Positions 37,430 through 48,951 of a stretch of DNA of 64,000 bases are shown piece after piece. The notes beneath the pieces were generated by a model that worked only from the letters and a program-made list of their open reading frames with translations, did no database searches and was not told the DNA's origin. This DNA comes from Morganella morganii. GTDB lineage: Bacteria > Pseudomonadota > Gammaproteobacteria > Enterobacterales > Enterobacteriaceae. The stretch is taken from the NCBI RefSeq assembly GCF_019402645.1, contig NZ_VKKS01000001.1, positions 1,426,970 through 1,490,969 on the forward strand. Direction: 5' to 3'. The first letter of the stretch is position 1; every line of letters starts with the position of its first letter. A program made the translations under genes and the position numbers.

Positions 37430-39355
37430 CTATTCCACTGTGCGGCGCTGTGATTGCCGGGCCGCCAGAAATTCTGCTGCCTTGGTCAGTGAACGGGTCC
37501 GTGGCGACGGCGGCAGACTTTTCAGGAAGATTTCCCCGTAAGGCCGCATAACAATCCGGTTATCGCAGATCACAATCACACCATAATCCTCTGTATCGCG
37601 GATAAGCCGCCCGACCCCCTGTTTGAGGCTGATCACCGCATCCGGGATCTGGACATCACGGAACGGATCACCGCCGCGAACCTGACAATCTTCCATGCGG
37701 GCTTTCAGCAGCGGGTCATCCGGTGCGGTAAACGGCAGTTTGTCGATGATGACACAGGTCAGTGCATCACCCCGCACATCCACGCCTTCCCAGAAACTGG
37801 CGGTGGCCACCAGCAATGCATTACCGGAAGAAATAAACTCACTGAGCAGTTGTGTCTTGCTGGTTTCCCCCTGCATCAGAACCGGCAGTGTCAGTGACTG
37901 ACGGAATTCAGCAGCGAGATCCCGCATCATCTGATGTGAGGTACACAAAAAGAAACACCGGCCCCGGTTATGGTTGATCAGCGGCCGCAATTGCTCTGCC
38001 AGTTGTTTTGCCGCCCCGTACTGATTCGGTGACGGCAGAAAACGCGGCACACAGAGCAGTGTCTGCTCCTGATAATTAAACGGGCTGGGCAGGATCAGGG
38101 TTTCAGCATGATCCAGCCCGAGGCGGCGGGTAAAATGGTGCAGATCATCATTAACCGACAGTGTCGCGGAGGTGAACACCCACGCCATCTTCTGGTTACT
38201 CATCATTTCGCGGAATTTGTCTTCCACAGTCAGCGGTGTCAGCGCCAGCAGAAAATGACGACCGTAACTTTCGAACCAGTAACTGTAACCGGGGATGGAG
38301 ACATCTTTCAGTCGTCTGAGCCGGTTACGGTACAGTGTCGCCCGTTCAAAAGCGGCATCCAGCATAGCAGAACGGCCGGGAGAAAGTTTCATCACGTCAT
38401 AACAGAGTTCCAGCGCGTCATCAAGCAGTGTGAGCGCACGCTGAAACTGCGGCTGTGCCAGCAGTTCCCGCAGATTACCGCGAAAACCGGTATCCCCGAG
38501 TGCCAGCCGGAAATCCTGCACACTCATAGTCAGGCGATCGGCACATTTCTGTAACTGTGCCTGGTCGCGCAGCTCACTGCGATACGCCAGCGTGATATCG
38601 CGGGTAAGATCAAACAACTGACGGCTGCTGAGCTGCTGACCGAAGTACTGACTGGCAATATCCGGGATCTGATGCGCCTCATCGAAAATAATCACATCCG
38701 CCTCAGGGATCAGCTCCCCGAAGCCGGTGTCTTTCACCACACGATCAGCCATAAACAGATGATGGTTAACCACCACCACATCCGCTTCCAGAGCCTTGCG
38801 ACGGGCTTTCAGCACAAAACAGTCTTTATACTGCGGACAGTCGCTGCCGAGGCAGTTATCGTTGGTACTGGTGATCAGCGGCCAGACCTGACTGTCTTCC
38901 GGAATATCATGACAGGTGGTGATATCCCCCAGCTCAGTGGCAGTAGCCCAGCGCCGCGCCGCCACTATCTGCGTGAGCGTTTCCGGCTCCATATTAATAT
39001 CGCCGAGAGTCTGCTGCTCCAGCCGTTCCAGACAGAGATAGTTCGAGCGCCCTTTAAGCAGCGCCACCCTGCCGTCATAGTCCAGTGCCTGAATAATGGT
39101 GGGGAGATCGCGGTTATAGAGCTGATCCTGCAACGCCTTGGAACCGGTGGAAATAATGGTTTTCTTTCCGGCACGCAGCGCGGGCACCAGATAAGCAAAA
39201 GTTTTGCCGGTTCCGGTTCCGGCTTCTGCCACCAGCTGCCCCTGTGTTTCAATTATCCGGCTGATCGCCGCCGACATTATCACCTGGGCTTCCCTCGGCT
39301 GAAAACCGGGAATGACACGGGCTAAGCGGCCGTTTTTTGCAAAATCGTCTGACAC
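37430..39355 (-). CDS. yoaA: YoaA, DinG-family ATP-dependent DNA helicase
   Basis: YoaA is an XPD/Rad3-like iron-sulfur DNA helicase that in E. coli binds the HolC subunit of the polymerase and helps repair stalled replication. The 641-residue product has Walker A AEAGTGTGKTFAYL near residue 42, Walker B IIFDEAHQIPD near 225 and motif VI QGVGRLIRD near 585. The Fe-S cysteines are visible (CLERLEQ, CLGSDCPQYKDC). The start codon is GTG. It is divergent from yoaB. Confidence 0.94.
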   Translation of the reverse strand: MSDDFAKNGRLARVIPGFQPREAQVIMSAAISRIIETQGQLVAEAGTGTGKTFAYLVPALRAGKKTIISTGSKALQDQLYNRDLPTIIQALDYDGRVALLKGRSNYLCLERLEQQTLGDINMEPETLTQIVAARRWATATELGDITTCHDIPEDSQVWPLITSTNDNCLGSDCPQYKDCFVLKARRKALEADVVVVNHHLFMADRVVKDTGFGELIPEADVIIFDEAHQIPDIASQYFGQQLSSRQLFDLTRDITLAYRSELRDQAQLQKCADRLTMSVQDFRLALGDTGFRGNLRELLAQPQFQRALTLLDDALELCYDVMKLSPGRSAMLDAAFERATLYRNRLRRLKDVSIPGYSYWFESYGRHFLLALTPLTVEDKFREMMSNQKMAWVFTSATLSVNDDLHHFTRRLGLDHAETLILPSPFNYQEQTLLCVPRFLPSPNQYGAAKQLAEQLRPLINHNRGRCFFLCTSHQMMRDLAAEFRQSLTLPVLMQGETSKTQLLSEFISSGNALLVATASFWEGVDVRGDALTCVIIDKLPFTAPDDPLLKARMEDCQVRGGDPFRDVQIPDAVISLKQGVGRLIRDTEDYGVIVICDNRIVMRPYGEIFLKSLPPSPRTRSLTKAAEFLAARQSQRRTVE

Positions 39356-39455
39356 GCGCGTTCTCTTCTGACAAAATAGGCGTTAATTATGCCAAGGGTT
39401 GAGCAATAGCACCACCTTGCCGTGTAAGAAACTGGATATATTTACAGGAGAGAGA

Positions 39456-39800
39456 ATGACAATTCAGCGAATTGATCCGGAAGACCGCTGGTCTGAAGCG
39501 GTTGTACACAACAACACCGTTTATTACACCAGTGTTCCGGAAGATCTGAGCGGCGATATCACAGCCCAGACCACCAGTGCCCTGCACGCGATTGATAAAA
39601 TTCTGGCCCGCGCCGGTTCAGATAAAAGCAAAATCCTCGATACGACCATTTTCCTGGCAGATAAAGCGGATTTTGCCGGTATGAATACCGCATGGGATGC
39701 GTGGGTCGCCAAAGGCAGTGCCCCTGTGCGCTGTACCGTGGAAGCTGCGCTGATGCACCCGGATTATAAAGTCGAAATTAAAGTGATTGCGGCTGTATAA
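39456..39800 (+). CDS. yoaB: RidA-family protein YoaB
   Basis: The 114-residue protein is a Rid/YjgF-family subfamily member; RidA proteins remove reactive enamine/imine intermediates. The family Arg (PVRCTVEAALMHPDYKVEI) near residue 92 and the C-terminal strand are present, but the overall sequence is the YoaB branch, whose substrate is not defined. The start at 39456 is supported by CAGGAGAGAGA directly upstream and by MTIQRIDPE homology; a longer in-frame start at 39399 is unlikely. It is divergent from yoaA. Confidence 0.93.
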   Translation: MTIQRIDPEDRWSEAVVHNNTVYYTSVPEDLSGDITAQTTSALHAIDKILARAGSDKSKILDTTIFLADKADFAGMNTAWDAWVAKGSAPVRCTVEAALMHPDYKVEIKVIAAV

Positions 39801-39841
39801 ATTTTAAGAAAAGCACTGCCGGTCAGGTACTGAGCCGGTAG

Positions 39842-39930
39842 CGGGCAAAGGAAACGAAAAGCATGCGGGCCACGGATGGCGAGCCTGAGCGTACAGGGAC
39901 TGTATTACAGCGACTTTTCGTTTTTGCCCG
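39842..39930 (+). ncRNA. structured element with two GGA-loop hairpins
   Basis: Outer arms CGGGCAAA-(bulge)-ACGAAAAG (39842-39861) and CTTTTCGT-TTTGCCCG (39914-39930) form a 16-bp long-range stem with an unpaired T. Inside are two small hairpins, each with GGA in the loop: GCCA-CGGA-TGGC (39869-39880) and TACAG-GGA-CTGTA (39892-39904). The second closely resembles the CsrA/RsmA selection consensus (RUACARGGAUGU). It lies after yoaB and before convergent lsrK. It could be a CsrA-binding RNA, a processed 3' UTR or a dispersed intergenic repeat. No promoter was identified. Confidence 0.4.
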
Positions 39931-39966
39931 TTAACGGTACTCTCCGAAGCCGGATTGTACCCCCGG

Positions 39967-41562
39967 TTATTTCAGCCCCGGCGCCTTCCACATTGATGTT
40001 GTCAGGCCGGAATCCACCAGCGAAAGCTGATCCGCATACACCTTCTGCCAGTTCTGTTTTGCTTTATCATAAACTTCACGGTGCGCCGGATTCGGCTGGT
40101 ACTCATGCTGCCACTGCACCAGACGTTCACCTGCCGTCACCATATCATCATATAACCCGACACCCGCCCCGGCGGCTATTGCACAACCCAGCGCCGTAGC
40201 CTCTTTAACGACCGGCACCCGGACCGGCACACCGGTGACGTCCGCCAGGATCTGACTCCACAGTTTGCCTTTCGAACCACCGCCCGCAAACACCAGTGAA
40301 TCTGCTTTCACACCGCTGAATTTTGCAATCAGATCGAGGTTCAGAGATGACACTATCGCCGCATTTTCCTCCAGTGCACGGAACAGCGAGGCTTTATTAC
40401 TCTTTTCCGCATCTATGGAGAGGTTAATAAAGGAAGGCGCGGCGTGATACCAGGATTTAAACCGCATCACATCGGAGAAAATCGGCATAATACCGTACGA
40501 ACCGGCAGGCACCCGGGCGGCCATATCTTCCAGCAGCGAGTAAGTATCCACGCCGAGGCGTTCCGCAATAATTTTTTCTTCCGCGCAGAAGGCGTCACGG
40601 AACCAGCGCATAGTCAGGCCGGTAAAGAAACTGATGGATTCCGCCTGCACCATCCCCGGGATCACATGGGGGTTGATGCGGGTATTCATATCCGGATCGG
40701 TGACCGGTGCTGGCAGGTTTACCACCTGCTGCCAGAAAGTACCGCCGAGTACCGCTGTCTGTCCCGGCCTGACCACGCCCAGACCGAGACAGCCCAGCTG
40801 GACATCCCCGCCGCCCGTCACAACCGGCGTGCCTTCCGCCAGACCGGATTCTCCGGCGGCATTGGCCGTGATATAACCCAGGACGGTACCGGTTTCTTTG
40901 ACCGGTGAGAGAATATCTGCCCGCAACCCGGCCATTTCCAGCAGGCCCGGCCGCCAGTCACGGGTTTTCAAATCCAGCATCCCGGTTGTTCCGGCATTAG
41001 AGGGATCGACCGCCAGCTCGCCGGTCAGTTTGCAGGCCAGCCAGTCGCTGATCATGGTGAGTGTGCCCGCCTGCCGGTAGATATCCGGCCGGTGATGTGC
41101 CAGCCACAGCAGACGCGGCATTGCGCCGAGGGCTAAGGTCTGTCCGGAGCACTGATAAACATCATATTCAAAGGTATTATCGTACAGCTCTTTTAATTCA
41201 CTGACTTCATGGCCTGAACGCGCATCCACGTTGGCACATGCCCAGATCGGTTCACCGTTGCGATCATACAGTACAATACCTTCACGCATAGAGCAGGCGG
41301 ACACCCCGGCAATCGCTGAAGCGGGTAATCCGGCATTTTTCAGTGCCAGTGCAATACAGTGACACGCCAGCTGCCAGTTAACCGGCAGATCAAACTCCAT
41401 GGAGCCGGGCACATCCGGCAGCTCATTATGGCGCCACTCCGCTTGTCCGACCGCCACCTGATTGCCGTTAAGATCAAAAATAACGGCTCTGATACTGCCT
41501 GTTCCCGCATCCAGTGCCATCAGGTATTTTTCTGATGAGCTGCTGCCCGTGATCTGATTCAT
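39967..41562 (-). CDS. lsrK: Autoinducer-2 kinase LsrK
   Basis: LsrK phosphorylates imported autoinducer-2 (DPD), trapping it in the cytoplasm and generating the inducer of LsrR. The 531-residue product is an FGGY carbohydrate kinase: the N-terminal phosphate loop [19 protein letters not shown], then [15 protein letters not shown], and the C-terminal [21 protein letters not shown] with [15 protein letters not shown]. Length matches E. coli LsrK (530). It lies downstream of lsrR (85 bases) and is probably co-transcribed with it. Confidence 0.96.
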   Translation of the reverse strand: MNQITGSSSSEKYLMALDAGTGSIRAVIFDLNGNQVAVGQAEWRHNELPDVPGSMEFDLPVNWQLACHCIALALKNAGLPASAIAGVSACSMREGIVLYDRNGEPIWACANVDARSGHEVSELKELYDNTFEYDVYQCSGQTLALGAMPRLLWLAHHRPDIYRQAGTLTMISDWLACKLTGELAVDPSNAGTTGMLDLKTRDWRPGLLEMAGLRADILSPVKETGTVLGYITANAAGESGLAEGTPVVTGGGDVQLGCLGLGVVRPGQTAVLGGTFWQQVVNLPAPVTDPDMNTRINPHVIPGMVQAESISFFTGLTMRWFRDAFCAEEKIIAERLGVDTYSLLEDMAARVPAGSYGIMPIFSDVMRFKSWYHAAPSFINLSIDAEKSNKASLFRALEENAAIVSSLNLDLIAKFSGVKADSLVFAGGGSKGKLWSQILADVTGVPVRVPVVKEATALGCAIAAGAGVGLYDDMVTAGERLVQWQHEYQPNPAHREVYDKAKQNWQKVYADQLSLVDSGLTTSMWKAPGLK

Positions 41563-41647
41563 GTCGCCATCCTCACAAATTCAATTGGACTGATACCGTT
41601 ACACCATGAAATACAGCGTGATTTTCATCTGCGGGGCAGTCAGTGCG

Positions 41648-42652
41648 TCAGGTTAATAATGTCAGCATCACCCGCGCCGTCTGCTCGTCGGTTACCAGAG
41701 AGTTGATATATCCCCCGAGCAGTGCCGCCACAATCACCTCGGCTTTTTCCTCACCGCCCGCCACCCCGACCACCGTCGGAATATTTTTCAGCTCTGCGGG
41801 GGTGATACCGATAAGTTCGCGGTGCATCTCCACCTCTTCTGTCAGTTCCCCTTCGCGGCCGATAAAGTAACCAAGGATATCCCCGACCGCCCCGCGCCGT
41901 GCCAGCATCAGTTGTTCACCGCTGCTGATATACCCGGAACGCATAATGGTGGCATCCTGTTTCTGATTCACCGCACCCAGGCCGACAACCGCAATATCCG
42001 CTGCACTGGCGGCCATCAGCACATCCTGCACGCTGCGTTCCTGACGGAATGTCGCGGCCACCGCGGCATTCGACGCCCTCAGTGGTGCCGGAATAATGCT
42101 GACCGGGCAGTTGGCATCAAGCTGGCCGATGCCGGTCATGTACTGCCCGACGCCGCCGGAGAGTGTCACCAGACGGATCTGCTGCGAAGAGACAAACCCG
42201 CTCAGATGCTGCAATGTCGCCATTGCCGCCTCCCCGAACCCGACTGCCAGCAACTGGCCGGGCGAAAGCTGTGACATCAGCAGATGTGCGCCGGCCACGC
42301 CGAGACGGGAATGGATCTCCGGGCCGTTCAGTGCCGGGAGAATGCGAATTTGTTTTAACGAAAATCTTTTTTTCAGGATATCTTCAAGTTCAAGGCAACC
42401 TTCAAACCGGGAATTTATCTGTACCCGGATGACGCCGGACTGACGTCCTTTTTCGAGCAAACGCGAAACTTTCAGCCGTGTCAGACCGAGCAGATCCCCG
42501 ATATCTCCCTGTGTGAGACCATCGTGGTAATAAAACCAGGCAATACGGGCCAATAACTCTTCTTCATTCATACTAAGTCCTGAGGCGTCATAGTCCATCG
42601 AAGAAACGGAGCTTACCGGGGCTGCTTTCGTGTTTTTTGAAACTGTTGTCAT
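41648..42652 (-). CDS. lsrR: LsrR, autoinducer-2 responsive repressor
   Basis: LsrR is a SorC/DeoR-type repressor of the lsr genes, released by phospho-AI-2. The N-terminal helix-turn-helix is at about residues 48-72 ([26 protein letters not shown]-like region) and the sugar-phosphate-binding domain follows ([31 protein letters not shown]). At 334 residues it is about 17 longer than in E. coli because of an extended N-terminus ([18 protein letters not shown]); a start at an internal Met is possible. It is divergent from lsrA. Confidence 0.95.
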   Translation of the reverse strand: MTTVSKNTKAAPVSSVSSMDYDASGLSMNEEELLARIAWFYYHDGLTQGDIGDLLGLTRLKVSRLLEKGRQSGVIRVQINSRFEGCLELEDILKKRFSLKQIRILPALNGPEIHSRLGVAGAHLLMSQLSPGQLLAVGFGEAAMATLQHLSGFVSSQQIRLVTLSGGVGQYMTGIGQLDANCPVSIIPAPLRASNAAVAATFRQERSVQDVLMAASAADIAVVGLGAVNQKQDATIMRSGYISSGEQLMLARRGAVGDILGYFIGREGELTEEVEMHRELIGITPAELKNIPTVVGVAGGEEKAEVIVAALLGGYINSLVTDEQTARVMLTLLT

Positions 42653-42720
42653 GTGAACTTTTGTTTTCCGTTTTTACAGATAAGCACCTTTTGCAGTAAT
42701 CTGCCAGAGGCACAGGCCAA

Positions 42721-42842
42721 AATTTTGAACAAATCTTAACGCAGATCTGATTTTTTCACAAAATATGGACGAAAGATTGTCTTATTTGATTTTTATAGCT
42801 TACATTTATGAACAAATGTGTTTATAAATTATAAATGTTCAT
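42721..42842. promoter_or_regulatory. lsrR-lsrA intergenic operator region
   Basis: In the 252-base divergent promoter region, ATGAACA (42808-42814) and TGTTCAT (42836-42842) form an inverted repeat 63-97 bases before lsrA, and a further TGAACA occurs at 42726. Repeated TGAACA words are what one expects of LsrR operators. No convincing CRP site was found by eye, although lsr promoters in E. coli need CRP. Confidence 0.5.
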
Positions 42843-42904
42843 TTTGATGTTTTCTTAATCACATAGCATCCGGCAGCAATACCCATAACACCAGAGGTGC
42901 CGTT

Positions 42905-44467
42905 ATGTCAGAGAAGCAACACCCGATTCAGCCGCTGCTCACCGCCCGCGGAATAGCCAAACAGTTTTCCGGTGTGGTTGTCCTCAAACACATCGATTTC
43001 ACACTGTTGCCGGGACAGGTTCACGCGCTGCTGGGCGGTAACGGCGCGGGAAAATCCACGCTGATGAAAATTATTGCAGGGATTGAACAGCCTGACGCAG
43101 GCACCCTGACACTGGAAGGACGGGAAATATCACACCTGACCCCGGCAAAAGCACATCAGCTGGGACTTTATCTGGTTCCGCAGGAGCCGCTGCTGTTCCC
43201 TAATCTGTCAGTGCAGGAAAACATTCTGTTCCGTCTGCCGAAACATCAGGCGGGAAAAGCCAAATTACAGCAGATGCTGACATCACTGCGCTGCAATTTT
43301 GATCTCAGCGCCCGTGCGGGCAGCCTGAATGTGGCAGATCAGCAACTGGTGGAGATCATGCGCGGTCTGATGCGGGATTCCCGCATCCTGATCCTGGATG
43401 AACCAACTGCCTCCCTGACCCCCGCCGAAACCGATCGCCTGTTTGAACGGGTGCGGGAATTGCAGCAGCAGGGTGTCGGGATTGTCTTTATTTCTCATAA
43501 ACTGCCGGAAATACATGCCATTGCTGATTACCTGAGTGTGATGCGCGACGGTAATATCGCACTGGCCGGTCCGGCAAAACAGTTTTCCACTGATGAAATT
43601 ATTCAGGCAATCACGCCTGAAGCCAGGAAAAAGCCGCTGTCAGAGACACAGAAGCTCTGGCTGGATCTGTCCGCCACCCGCAACAGTCCGCAGGATGACA
43701 CGCCGGTGCTGGACGTCCGCAATGCCTGCGGCGAAGGATTCCGTAATATCAGTTTTGTTGTCAACCCGGGGGAAGTGGTCGGGCTGGCCGGCGTCGTCGG
43801 CGCCGGCCGGACCGAACTCGCTGAAACATTATACGGGCTGCGCCCGCTGATCGCCGGAGAGGTCTTTCTCAATGGTGAAAATCTGCGCGGTGTCAGCAGT
43901 GAAAAACGCCTCATCCGGGGGCTGGTCTGTTTACCTGAAGACCGTCAGGCCTCCGGGCTTTTCCTTGATGCCCCGCTCACCTGGAATATCGGTGCGCTGG
44001 TGCACAACCACCGGGGACTGCTGGTCAACCGTTCGCGGGATGATGCATTGCTCGAGCGCTACCGCCGCGCCCTCAATATCAAATTCAGTGACGGACAACA
44101 AACGGTACGTACACTGTCCGGCGGTAATCAGCAAAAGATTCTGATCGCCAAATGCCTGGAAGCCAACCCGTCACTGCTGATTATTGATGAACCGACCCGC
44201 GGGGTGGATGTCGGTGCCCGTAATGACATTTATCAGCTGATACAAAGTATTGCACAACAGAATGTGGCGATTTTACTGATTTCCTCTGACCTCGATGAAG
44301 TGGTGGCACTGGCTGACCGGGTGCTGGTGATGCATCAGGGGGAATTCTCCGGGGAATTACAGCACAACGAACTGAATACCGACACCATTATGCATATGGC
44401 ATTCGGTGAGCACCGCCCGCAGACCGAGACTGAAAGCAGCCCGTTACAGGAGGCCGCATCATGCTGA
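42905..44467 (+). CDS. lsrA: Autoinducer-2 ABC importer, ATPase LsrA
   Basis: LsrA is the double-domain ATPase of the AI-2 importer. Domain 1 shows Walker [10 protein letters not shown] near residue 44 and Walker [18 protein letters not shown]. Domain 2 shows a degenerate P-loop [16 protein letters not shown], signature [18 protein letters not shown] and Walker [18 protein letters not shown], the sugar-importer (RbsA-like) arrangement. The 520 residues compare with about 511 in E. coli. The stop overlaps the lsrC start. First gene of lsrACDBFG. Confidence 0.97.
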   Translation: MSEKQHPIQPLLTARGIAKQFSGVVVLKHIDFTLLPGQVHALLGGNGAGKSTLMKIIAGIEQPDAGTLTLEGREISHLTPAKAHQLGLYLVPQEPLLFPNLSVQENILFRLPKHQAGKAKLQQMLTSLRCNFDLSARAGSLNVADQQLVEIMRGLMRDSRILILDEPTASLTPAETDRLFERVRELQQQGVGIVFISHKLPEIHAIADYLSVMRDGNIALAGPAKQFSTDEIIQAITPEARKKPLSETQKLWLDLSATRNSPQDDTPVLDVRNACGEGFRNISFVVNPGEVVGLAGVVGAGRTELAETLYGLRPLIAGEVFLNGENLRGVSSEKRLIRGLVCLPEDRQASGLFLDAPLTWNIGALVHNHRGLLVNRSRDDALLERYRRALNIKFSDGQQTVRTLSGGNQQKILIAKCLEANPSLLIIDEPTRGVDVGARNDIYQLIQSIAQQNVAILLISSDLDEVVALADRVLVMHQGEFSGELQHNELNTDTIMHMAFGEHRPQTETESSPLQEAASC

Positions 44468-45465
44468 AATATATCCAGAATAACCGTGAAGTGACCGCAC
44501 TGCTTGCCATTCTCTGTTTGTTTGTCCTGCTCGGTGGTATGGAAACCCGCTACTTCAGCCTGCAAACCGTCACCATGATTTTCGGCAGTGCGCAAATCCA
44601 GATGCTGCTGGCCATCGGTGCCGCTCTTGTTATGCTGACCCGCAATATCGATGTGTCTGTCGGCTCCACCACCGGGTTATGCGCAGTCATTGTCGGTATC
44701 GCACTGAATGCGGGATTGCCGCTCACCGTAGCGATTCTGCTGACAGTCGCCACCGGTCTGCTGGCCGGGTTATTTAATGGTATCCTGGTCACCTGGCTGC
44801 GGATCCCCGCTATTGTTGCCACCCTCGGTACCCTGGGACTGTATCGCGGCATTATGCTGCTGCTCACCGGCGGGAAATGGATTGAAGGTTTACCCGCAGA
44901 ACTGAAAGATTTGTCAAAACCGGTCTTCCTCGGGTTGTCGCCAATCGGCTGGTTTATTATCCTGCTGATTATTCTGATGACGCTGTTCCTGTCCCGCACC
45001 ACCGCCGGACGCGGTTTCTACGCCACCGGTGATAACTTACAGGGCGCGCGCCAGCTGGGTGTTCAGGTTGATCGCACCCGCATCATTGCTTTTTCTGTAA
45101 ACGGCATGATGGCAGCACTCGCCGGGATTGTGTTCGCCTCACAAATCGGTTTTATCCCGAATCAGACCGGTAACGGCCTGGAAATGAAAGCCATCGCCGC
45201 CTGTGTGCTGGGCGGGATCAGCCTGCTCGGCGGTACCGGAACCATCGTCGGCGCTATCCTCGGTGCCTACTTTATGACCCAAATCGACAGTGTGCTGGTG
45301 CTGCTCAGACTGCCGGCCTGGTGGAATGACTTTATCGCCGGATTTGTTTTACTCGCGGTTCTGGTCTTTGACGGCCGTCTGCGTGTGGCTCTGGAGAAAA
45401 ACCTCCGCGCCCAGCGCTATGCGCGGTTCCTTAATCCTTCCGCACCGCAGGAGGCGAAAAAATGA
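44461..45465 (+). CDS. lsrC: Autoinducer-2 importer permease LsrC
   Basis: LsrC is one of two membrane permeases of the AI-2 importer. The 334 residues form about nine to ten hydrophobic helices, with [16 protein letters not shown] near residue 61 and the family motif [23 protein letters not shown] near 240. The ATG overlaps the end of lsrA by seven bases, and GGAGG lies upstream inside lsrA. Confidence 0.96.
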   Translation: MLKYIQNNREVTALLAILCLFVLLGGMETRYFSLQTVTMIFGSAQIQMLLAIGAALVMLTRNIDVSVGSTTGLCAVIVGIALNAGLPLTVAILLTVATGLLAGLFNGILVTWLRIPAIVATLGTLGLYRGIMLLLTGGKWIEGLPAELKDLSKPVFLGLSPIGWFIILLIILMTLFLSRTTAGRGFYATGDNLQGARQLGVQVDRTRIIAFSVNGMMAALAGIVFASQIGFIPNQTGNGLEMKAIAACVLGGISLLGGTGTIVGAILGAYFMTQIDSVLVLLRLPAWWNDFIAGFVLLAVLVFDGRLRVALEKNLRAQRYARFLNPSAPQEAKK

Positions 45466-46466
45466 ACATCACCAAACGTTATGGCTGGGAAATTGCCCTG
45501 GCGCTGCTGATCGTCCTCGAAATCCTGTTATTCGGCATGGGTAACCCGCGTCTGCTGGATGTCAATGTGCTGCTGTTCAGTACCAGTGACTTTATCTGTA
45601 TCGGCCTGGTGGCACTGCCGCTGACGCTGGTGATTGTCAGCGGCGGTATGGATATCTCCTTCGGCTCCACCATCGGGCTGACGGCGATTGTGCTCGGAAT
45701 ACTCAATCAGGCTGGCATGCCGATGATTGCCGCCATTCCGCTGACCCTGCTGACCGGTGCACTGTGCGGCCTGATTAACGCCCTGCTGATCCTGTTTACC
45801 GGCGTTAATCCGCTGGTTATTACGCTCGGCACCATGTATCTGTTCGGCGGCTGCGCCCTGCTGCTCTCCGGATTATCCGGTGCGACCGGCTTTGAGGGGA
45901 TCGGCGGCTTCCCTGCGGCCTTTACCGATTTTGCTAACCTTGATTTACTCGGCATTCCGCTGCCGCTGATCATTTTTGCCCTGTGTGTGCTGGTGTTCTG
46001 GTTTTATCTGCACCGTACTCATCCGGGCCGTAATGTCTTTTTAATCGGACAGAATGCCCGTGTCGCGCGCTACAGTGCATTCCCGGTGACACGCACTATC
46101 TGCCTGCTGTATGCGATGGTCGGCGTCAGTGCCGCACTCGCGTCTGTCATTTTAGTTTCCTATTTCGGCTCTGCCCGTGCGGATCTCGGTGCATCCTTCC
46201 TGATGCCTGCGATCACCGCCGTTGTGCTGGGTGGTGCCAATATTTACGGCGGTTCCGGCTCTGTATTAGGCACCGCGCTGGCTGTTTTGCTGATCGGCTT
46301 TTTACAGCAGGGATTGCAGATGATCGGCGTACCAAATCAGGTCTCCGGTGCACTTTCGGGTGCGCTGCTTATTGTTGCCGTTGTTGGTCGTTCCGTTTCT
46401 TTACACCGACATCACATCCTTGGCTGGTGGGCGCGTAAACGCAACAGGCAATTCGTATCAGAGTAA
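45462..46466 (+). CDS. lsrD: Autoinducer-2 importer permease LsrD
   Basis: The second permease, 334 residues, is also an RbsC-like polytopic protein, with [17 protein letters not shown] near residue 53 and [21 protein letters not shown] near 245. It starts in an ATGA overlap with the lsrC stop, so the two permeases are translationally coupled and can assemble as a heterodimer. Confidence 0.96.
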   Translation: MNITKRYGWEIALALLIVLEILLFGMGNPRLLDVNVLLFSTSDFICIGLVALPLTLVIVSGGMDISFGSTIGLTAIVLGILNQAGMPMIAAIPLTLLTGALCGLINALLILFTGVNPLVITLGTMYLFGGCALLLSGLSGATGFEGIGGFPAAFTDFANLDLLGIPLPLIIFALCVLVFWFYLHRTHPGRNVFLIGQNARVARYSAFPVTRTICLLYAMVGVSAALASVILVSYFGSARADLGASFLMPAITAVVLGGANIYGGSGSVLGTALAVLLIGFLQQGLQMIGVPNQVSGALSGALLIVAVVGRSVSLHRHHILGWWARKRNRQFVSE

Positions 46467-46507
46467 AACACGTTTGTTATCACAGATTTGACGAAATGGA
46501 GAAAACC

Positions 46508-47524
46508 ATGAAACCCATCATGAAAAAACTGGCGCTCGCCACTGCATTAAGTCTCGCATGTGTTTCCTGGGCGAATGCAGCAGAAAAAGTCGCCTTTATT
46601 CCTAAACTTGTCGGTGTCGGCTTCTTTACCAGCGGCGGCCAGGGTGCTGTGGAAGCCGGAAAAAAACTCGGTATCGATGTCACCTACGACGGCCCGACCG
46701 AGCCGAGTGTGTCCGGTCAGGTACAGCTTATCAACAACTTTGTTAACCGGGGCTATGACGCGATTATTGTCTCCGCCGTTTCACCGGACGGGTTATGTCC
46801 GTCACTGAAACGTGCCATGCAGCGCGGCGTAAAAGTCCTGACCTGGGATTCCGATACCAACCCGGAATGCCGCTCCATTTATATTGACCAGGGCACACCG
46901 AAACAGCTCGGCGGTATCCTGGTGGATATGGCAGCGGATCAGGTGAAGAAAGAGAAAGCCAAAGTGGCCTTCTTCTATTCCAGCCCGACCGTAACTGACC
47001 AGAACCAGTGGGTCAAAGAAGCGAAAGCGAAAATCGAGGCTGAGCATCCGGGCTGGGAAGTTGTTACCACCCAGTATGGTTATAACGATGCCACCAAATC
47101 CTTACAGACTGCCGAAGGTATTCTCAATGCCTGGAGTGATCTGGATGTGATTATCGCGCCGGATGCCAACGCCCTGCCGGCTGCGGCTCAGGCCAAAGAG
47201 AACCTGAAACGTAATGATGTGGCTGTTGTCGGGTTTAGTACTCCGAACGTGATGCGTCCGTATGTCGAGCGCGGCACTGTTAACCAGTTCGCGTTATGGG
47301 ATGTGGTCAAACAGGGGGAAATTGCTGTCGCCGTGGCTGATGCACTGATGAAGAAAGGCGAACTGAATGTCGGCGATAAGATCACCGTCGATGGTATCGG
47401 TGAAGTTGAAGTCTCCCCGAACAGTGTTCAGGGCTATGACTACGAAGCAAAAGGCAACGGGATTGTGGTGCTGCCTGAGCGCGTTATCTTCACCAAAGAG
47501 AACATTAACAACTATGATTTCTGA
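46508..47524 (+). CDS. lsrB: Autoinducer-2 binding protein LsrB
   Basis: LsrB is the periplasmic AI-2 receptor. The 338-residue precursor has a signal peptide ([24 protein letters not shown]). Signature stretches near-identical to E. coli include [54 protein letters not shown] and [12 protein letters not shown]; these contain the residues that bind furanosyl-AI-2. The ATG at 46508 with GGAG six bases upstream is preferred over the in-frame ATG at 46496. Confidence 0.97.
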   Translation: MKPIMKKLALATALSLACVSWANAAEKVAFIPKLVGVGFFTSGGQGAVEAGKKLGIDVTYDGPTEPSVSGQVQLINNFVNRGYDAIIVSAVSPDGLCPSLKRAMQRGVKVLTWDSDTNPECRSIYIDQGTPKQLGGILVDMAADQVKKEKAKVAFFYSSPTVTDQNQWVKEAKAKIEAEHPGWEVVTTQYGYNDATKSLQTAEGILNAWSDLDVIIAPDANALPAAAQAKENLKRNDVAVVGFSTPNVMRPYVERGTVNQFALWDVVKQGEIAVAVADALMKKGELNVGDKITVDGIGEVEVSPNSVQGYDYEAKGNGIVVLPERVIFTKENINNYDF

Positions 47525-47589
47525 TGTAGTTGCTGATTTAACCAATGGCGCGGACACCCTCCGCGCCTGTTTACCCAGGGGAGAATTCC

Positions 47590-48471
47590 ATGGCTGATTT
47601 AGATGATATCCGTGACGGCAAAGACTTCGGACTTAGCACGCCGCAAAAAAACACCCTTTATACCCTCAAAGGCTGCGGTTCGCTGGATTGGGGTATGCAA
47701 TCGCGTCTGGCCCGTATTTTTAACCCGCAGGACAATAAAACGGTCATGCTGGCCTTTGACCATGGCTATTTCCAGGGGCCGACCACCGGCCTTGAGCGGA
47801 TTGACATTAATATCGCCCCGCTCTTTGAACACACTGATGTCCTGATGTGTACCCGCGGGATCCTGCGCGCACAGGTGCCGGTCGCGACCAACAAACCGGT
47901 TGTGCTGCGGGCGTCCGGCGCTAACTCCATCCTGACTGAACTCTCCAACGAAGCGGTTGCGGTGGCAATGGATGATGCGGTCCGCCTGAATGTGTCCGCC
48001 GTTGCGGCTCAGGTGTATATCGGGACAGAGCATGAACACCAGTCCATCAAAAACATCATCAAAATGGTGGATGCGGGGATGCGTGTGGGTATGCCGGTAA
48101 TGGCGGTAACCGGGGTAGGTAAAGATATGGCGCGTGACCAGCGTTATTTCTCACTCGCCAGCCGTATTGCTGCCGAAATGGGCGCTAATATCATCAAAAC
48201 CTACTTTGTTGAGGAAGGTTTTGAGCGTATCACCGCCGGTTGTCCGGTGCCGATTGTTATTGCGGGCGGTAAAAAACTGCCGGAAAACGAAGCACTCGAC
48301 ATGTGTTTCCGTGCCATTGACCAGGGTGCATCCGGGGTGGATATGGGCCGGAATATTTTCCAGTCTGAAGACCCGGTGGCCATGATGAAGGCGATCCGTG
48401 CTGTTGTTCATGGTGGTGAAAGTGCCGCACAAGCTTATCAACTGTTCCTGAGCGAAAAAAACAAGGGGTAA
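47590..48471 (+). CDS. lsrF: LsrF, 3-hydroxy-5-phosphonooxypentane-2,4-dione thiolase
   Basis: LsrF transfers an acetyl group from the phospho-AI-2 breakdown product P-HPD to CoA, ending AI-2 catabolism. The 293-residue product has the class I aldolase-like barrel, with [22 protein letters not shown] near residue 44, the Lys-containing strand NIIKTYF and the phosphate-binding [27 protein letters not shown] precedes the ATG at 47590; a longer in-frame start at 47545 lacks homology support. Confidence 0.96.
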   Translation: MADLDDIRDGKDFGLSTPQKNTLYTLKGCGSLDWGMQSRLARIFNPQDNKTVMLAFDHGYFQGPTTGLERIDINIAPLFEHTDVLMCTRGILRAQVPVATNKPVVLRASGANSILTELSNEAVAVAMDDAVRLNVSAVAAQVYIGTEHEHQSIKNIIKMVDAGMRVGMPVMAVTGVGKDMARDQRYFSLASRIAAEMGANIIKTYFVEEGFERITAGCPVPIVIAGGKKLPENEALDMCFRAIDQGASGVDMGRNIFQSEDPVAMMKAIRAVVHGGESAAQAYQLFLSEKNKG

Positions 48472-48474
48472 ATT

Positions 48475-48774
48475 TTGAACGTAACATTAGTGGAAATTAA
48501 TGTGAAACCCGGCAAAGTGGACGAGTTTATTGCCGTTTTCCGTGAAAACCATCTGGGATCGGTAAAAGAGCCCGGTAACCTGCGTTTTGATGTGTTACAG
48601 GACCCGGAAGTGGAAACCCGCTTTTATATCTATGAAGCCTATGCCGATGATGCGGCCGTGGCGGCACATAAGAAAACCCCGCACTATTTACAGTGTGTGG
48701 AAAAGCTGGAAGACCTGATGACCGGCCCGCGTAAGAAAACAGTCTTTATCGGGCTGATGCCGGAAGTGAAATAA
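48475..48774 (+). CDS. lsrG: LsrG, phospho-AI-2 isomerase
   Basis: LsrG converts phospho-DPD to P-HPD, the substrate of LsrF. The 99 residues match the antibiotic-biosynthesis-monooxygenase-like fold family: [42 protein letters not shown] and the C-terminal LMTGPRKK. The start is a TTG three bases after lsrF, with AAGGGG upstream; the opening MNVTLVEIN matches E. coli MHVTLVEIN. Confidence 0.96.
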   Translation: MNVTLVEINVKPGKVDEFIAVFRENHLGSVKEPGNLRFDVLQDPEVETRFYIYEAYADDAAVAAHKKTPHYLQCVEKLEDLMTGPRKKTVFIGLMPEVK

Positions 48775-48795
48775 TCATACCGTATTAGTTCTGCT

Positions 48796-48827
48796 AAGTG
48801 GCCGCATAAAAACGGTCACTTTTTTTA
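48796..48827 (+). terminator. terminator of the lsrACDBFG operon
   Basis: AGTGGCCG / CGGTCACT arms (one G-T pair) with an 8-base loop and a seven-T run. Confidence 0.82.
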
Positions 48828-48951
48828 TTTACACATCATTTTTCCGTTAGTTACTTATATTATTTATTATTATCTTTTCCGAAAAAACGGATTAATGAAA
48901 AATAATACTCATGCTCACAATTGCATTCAAAACAATAAATACGTGTTAATA

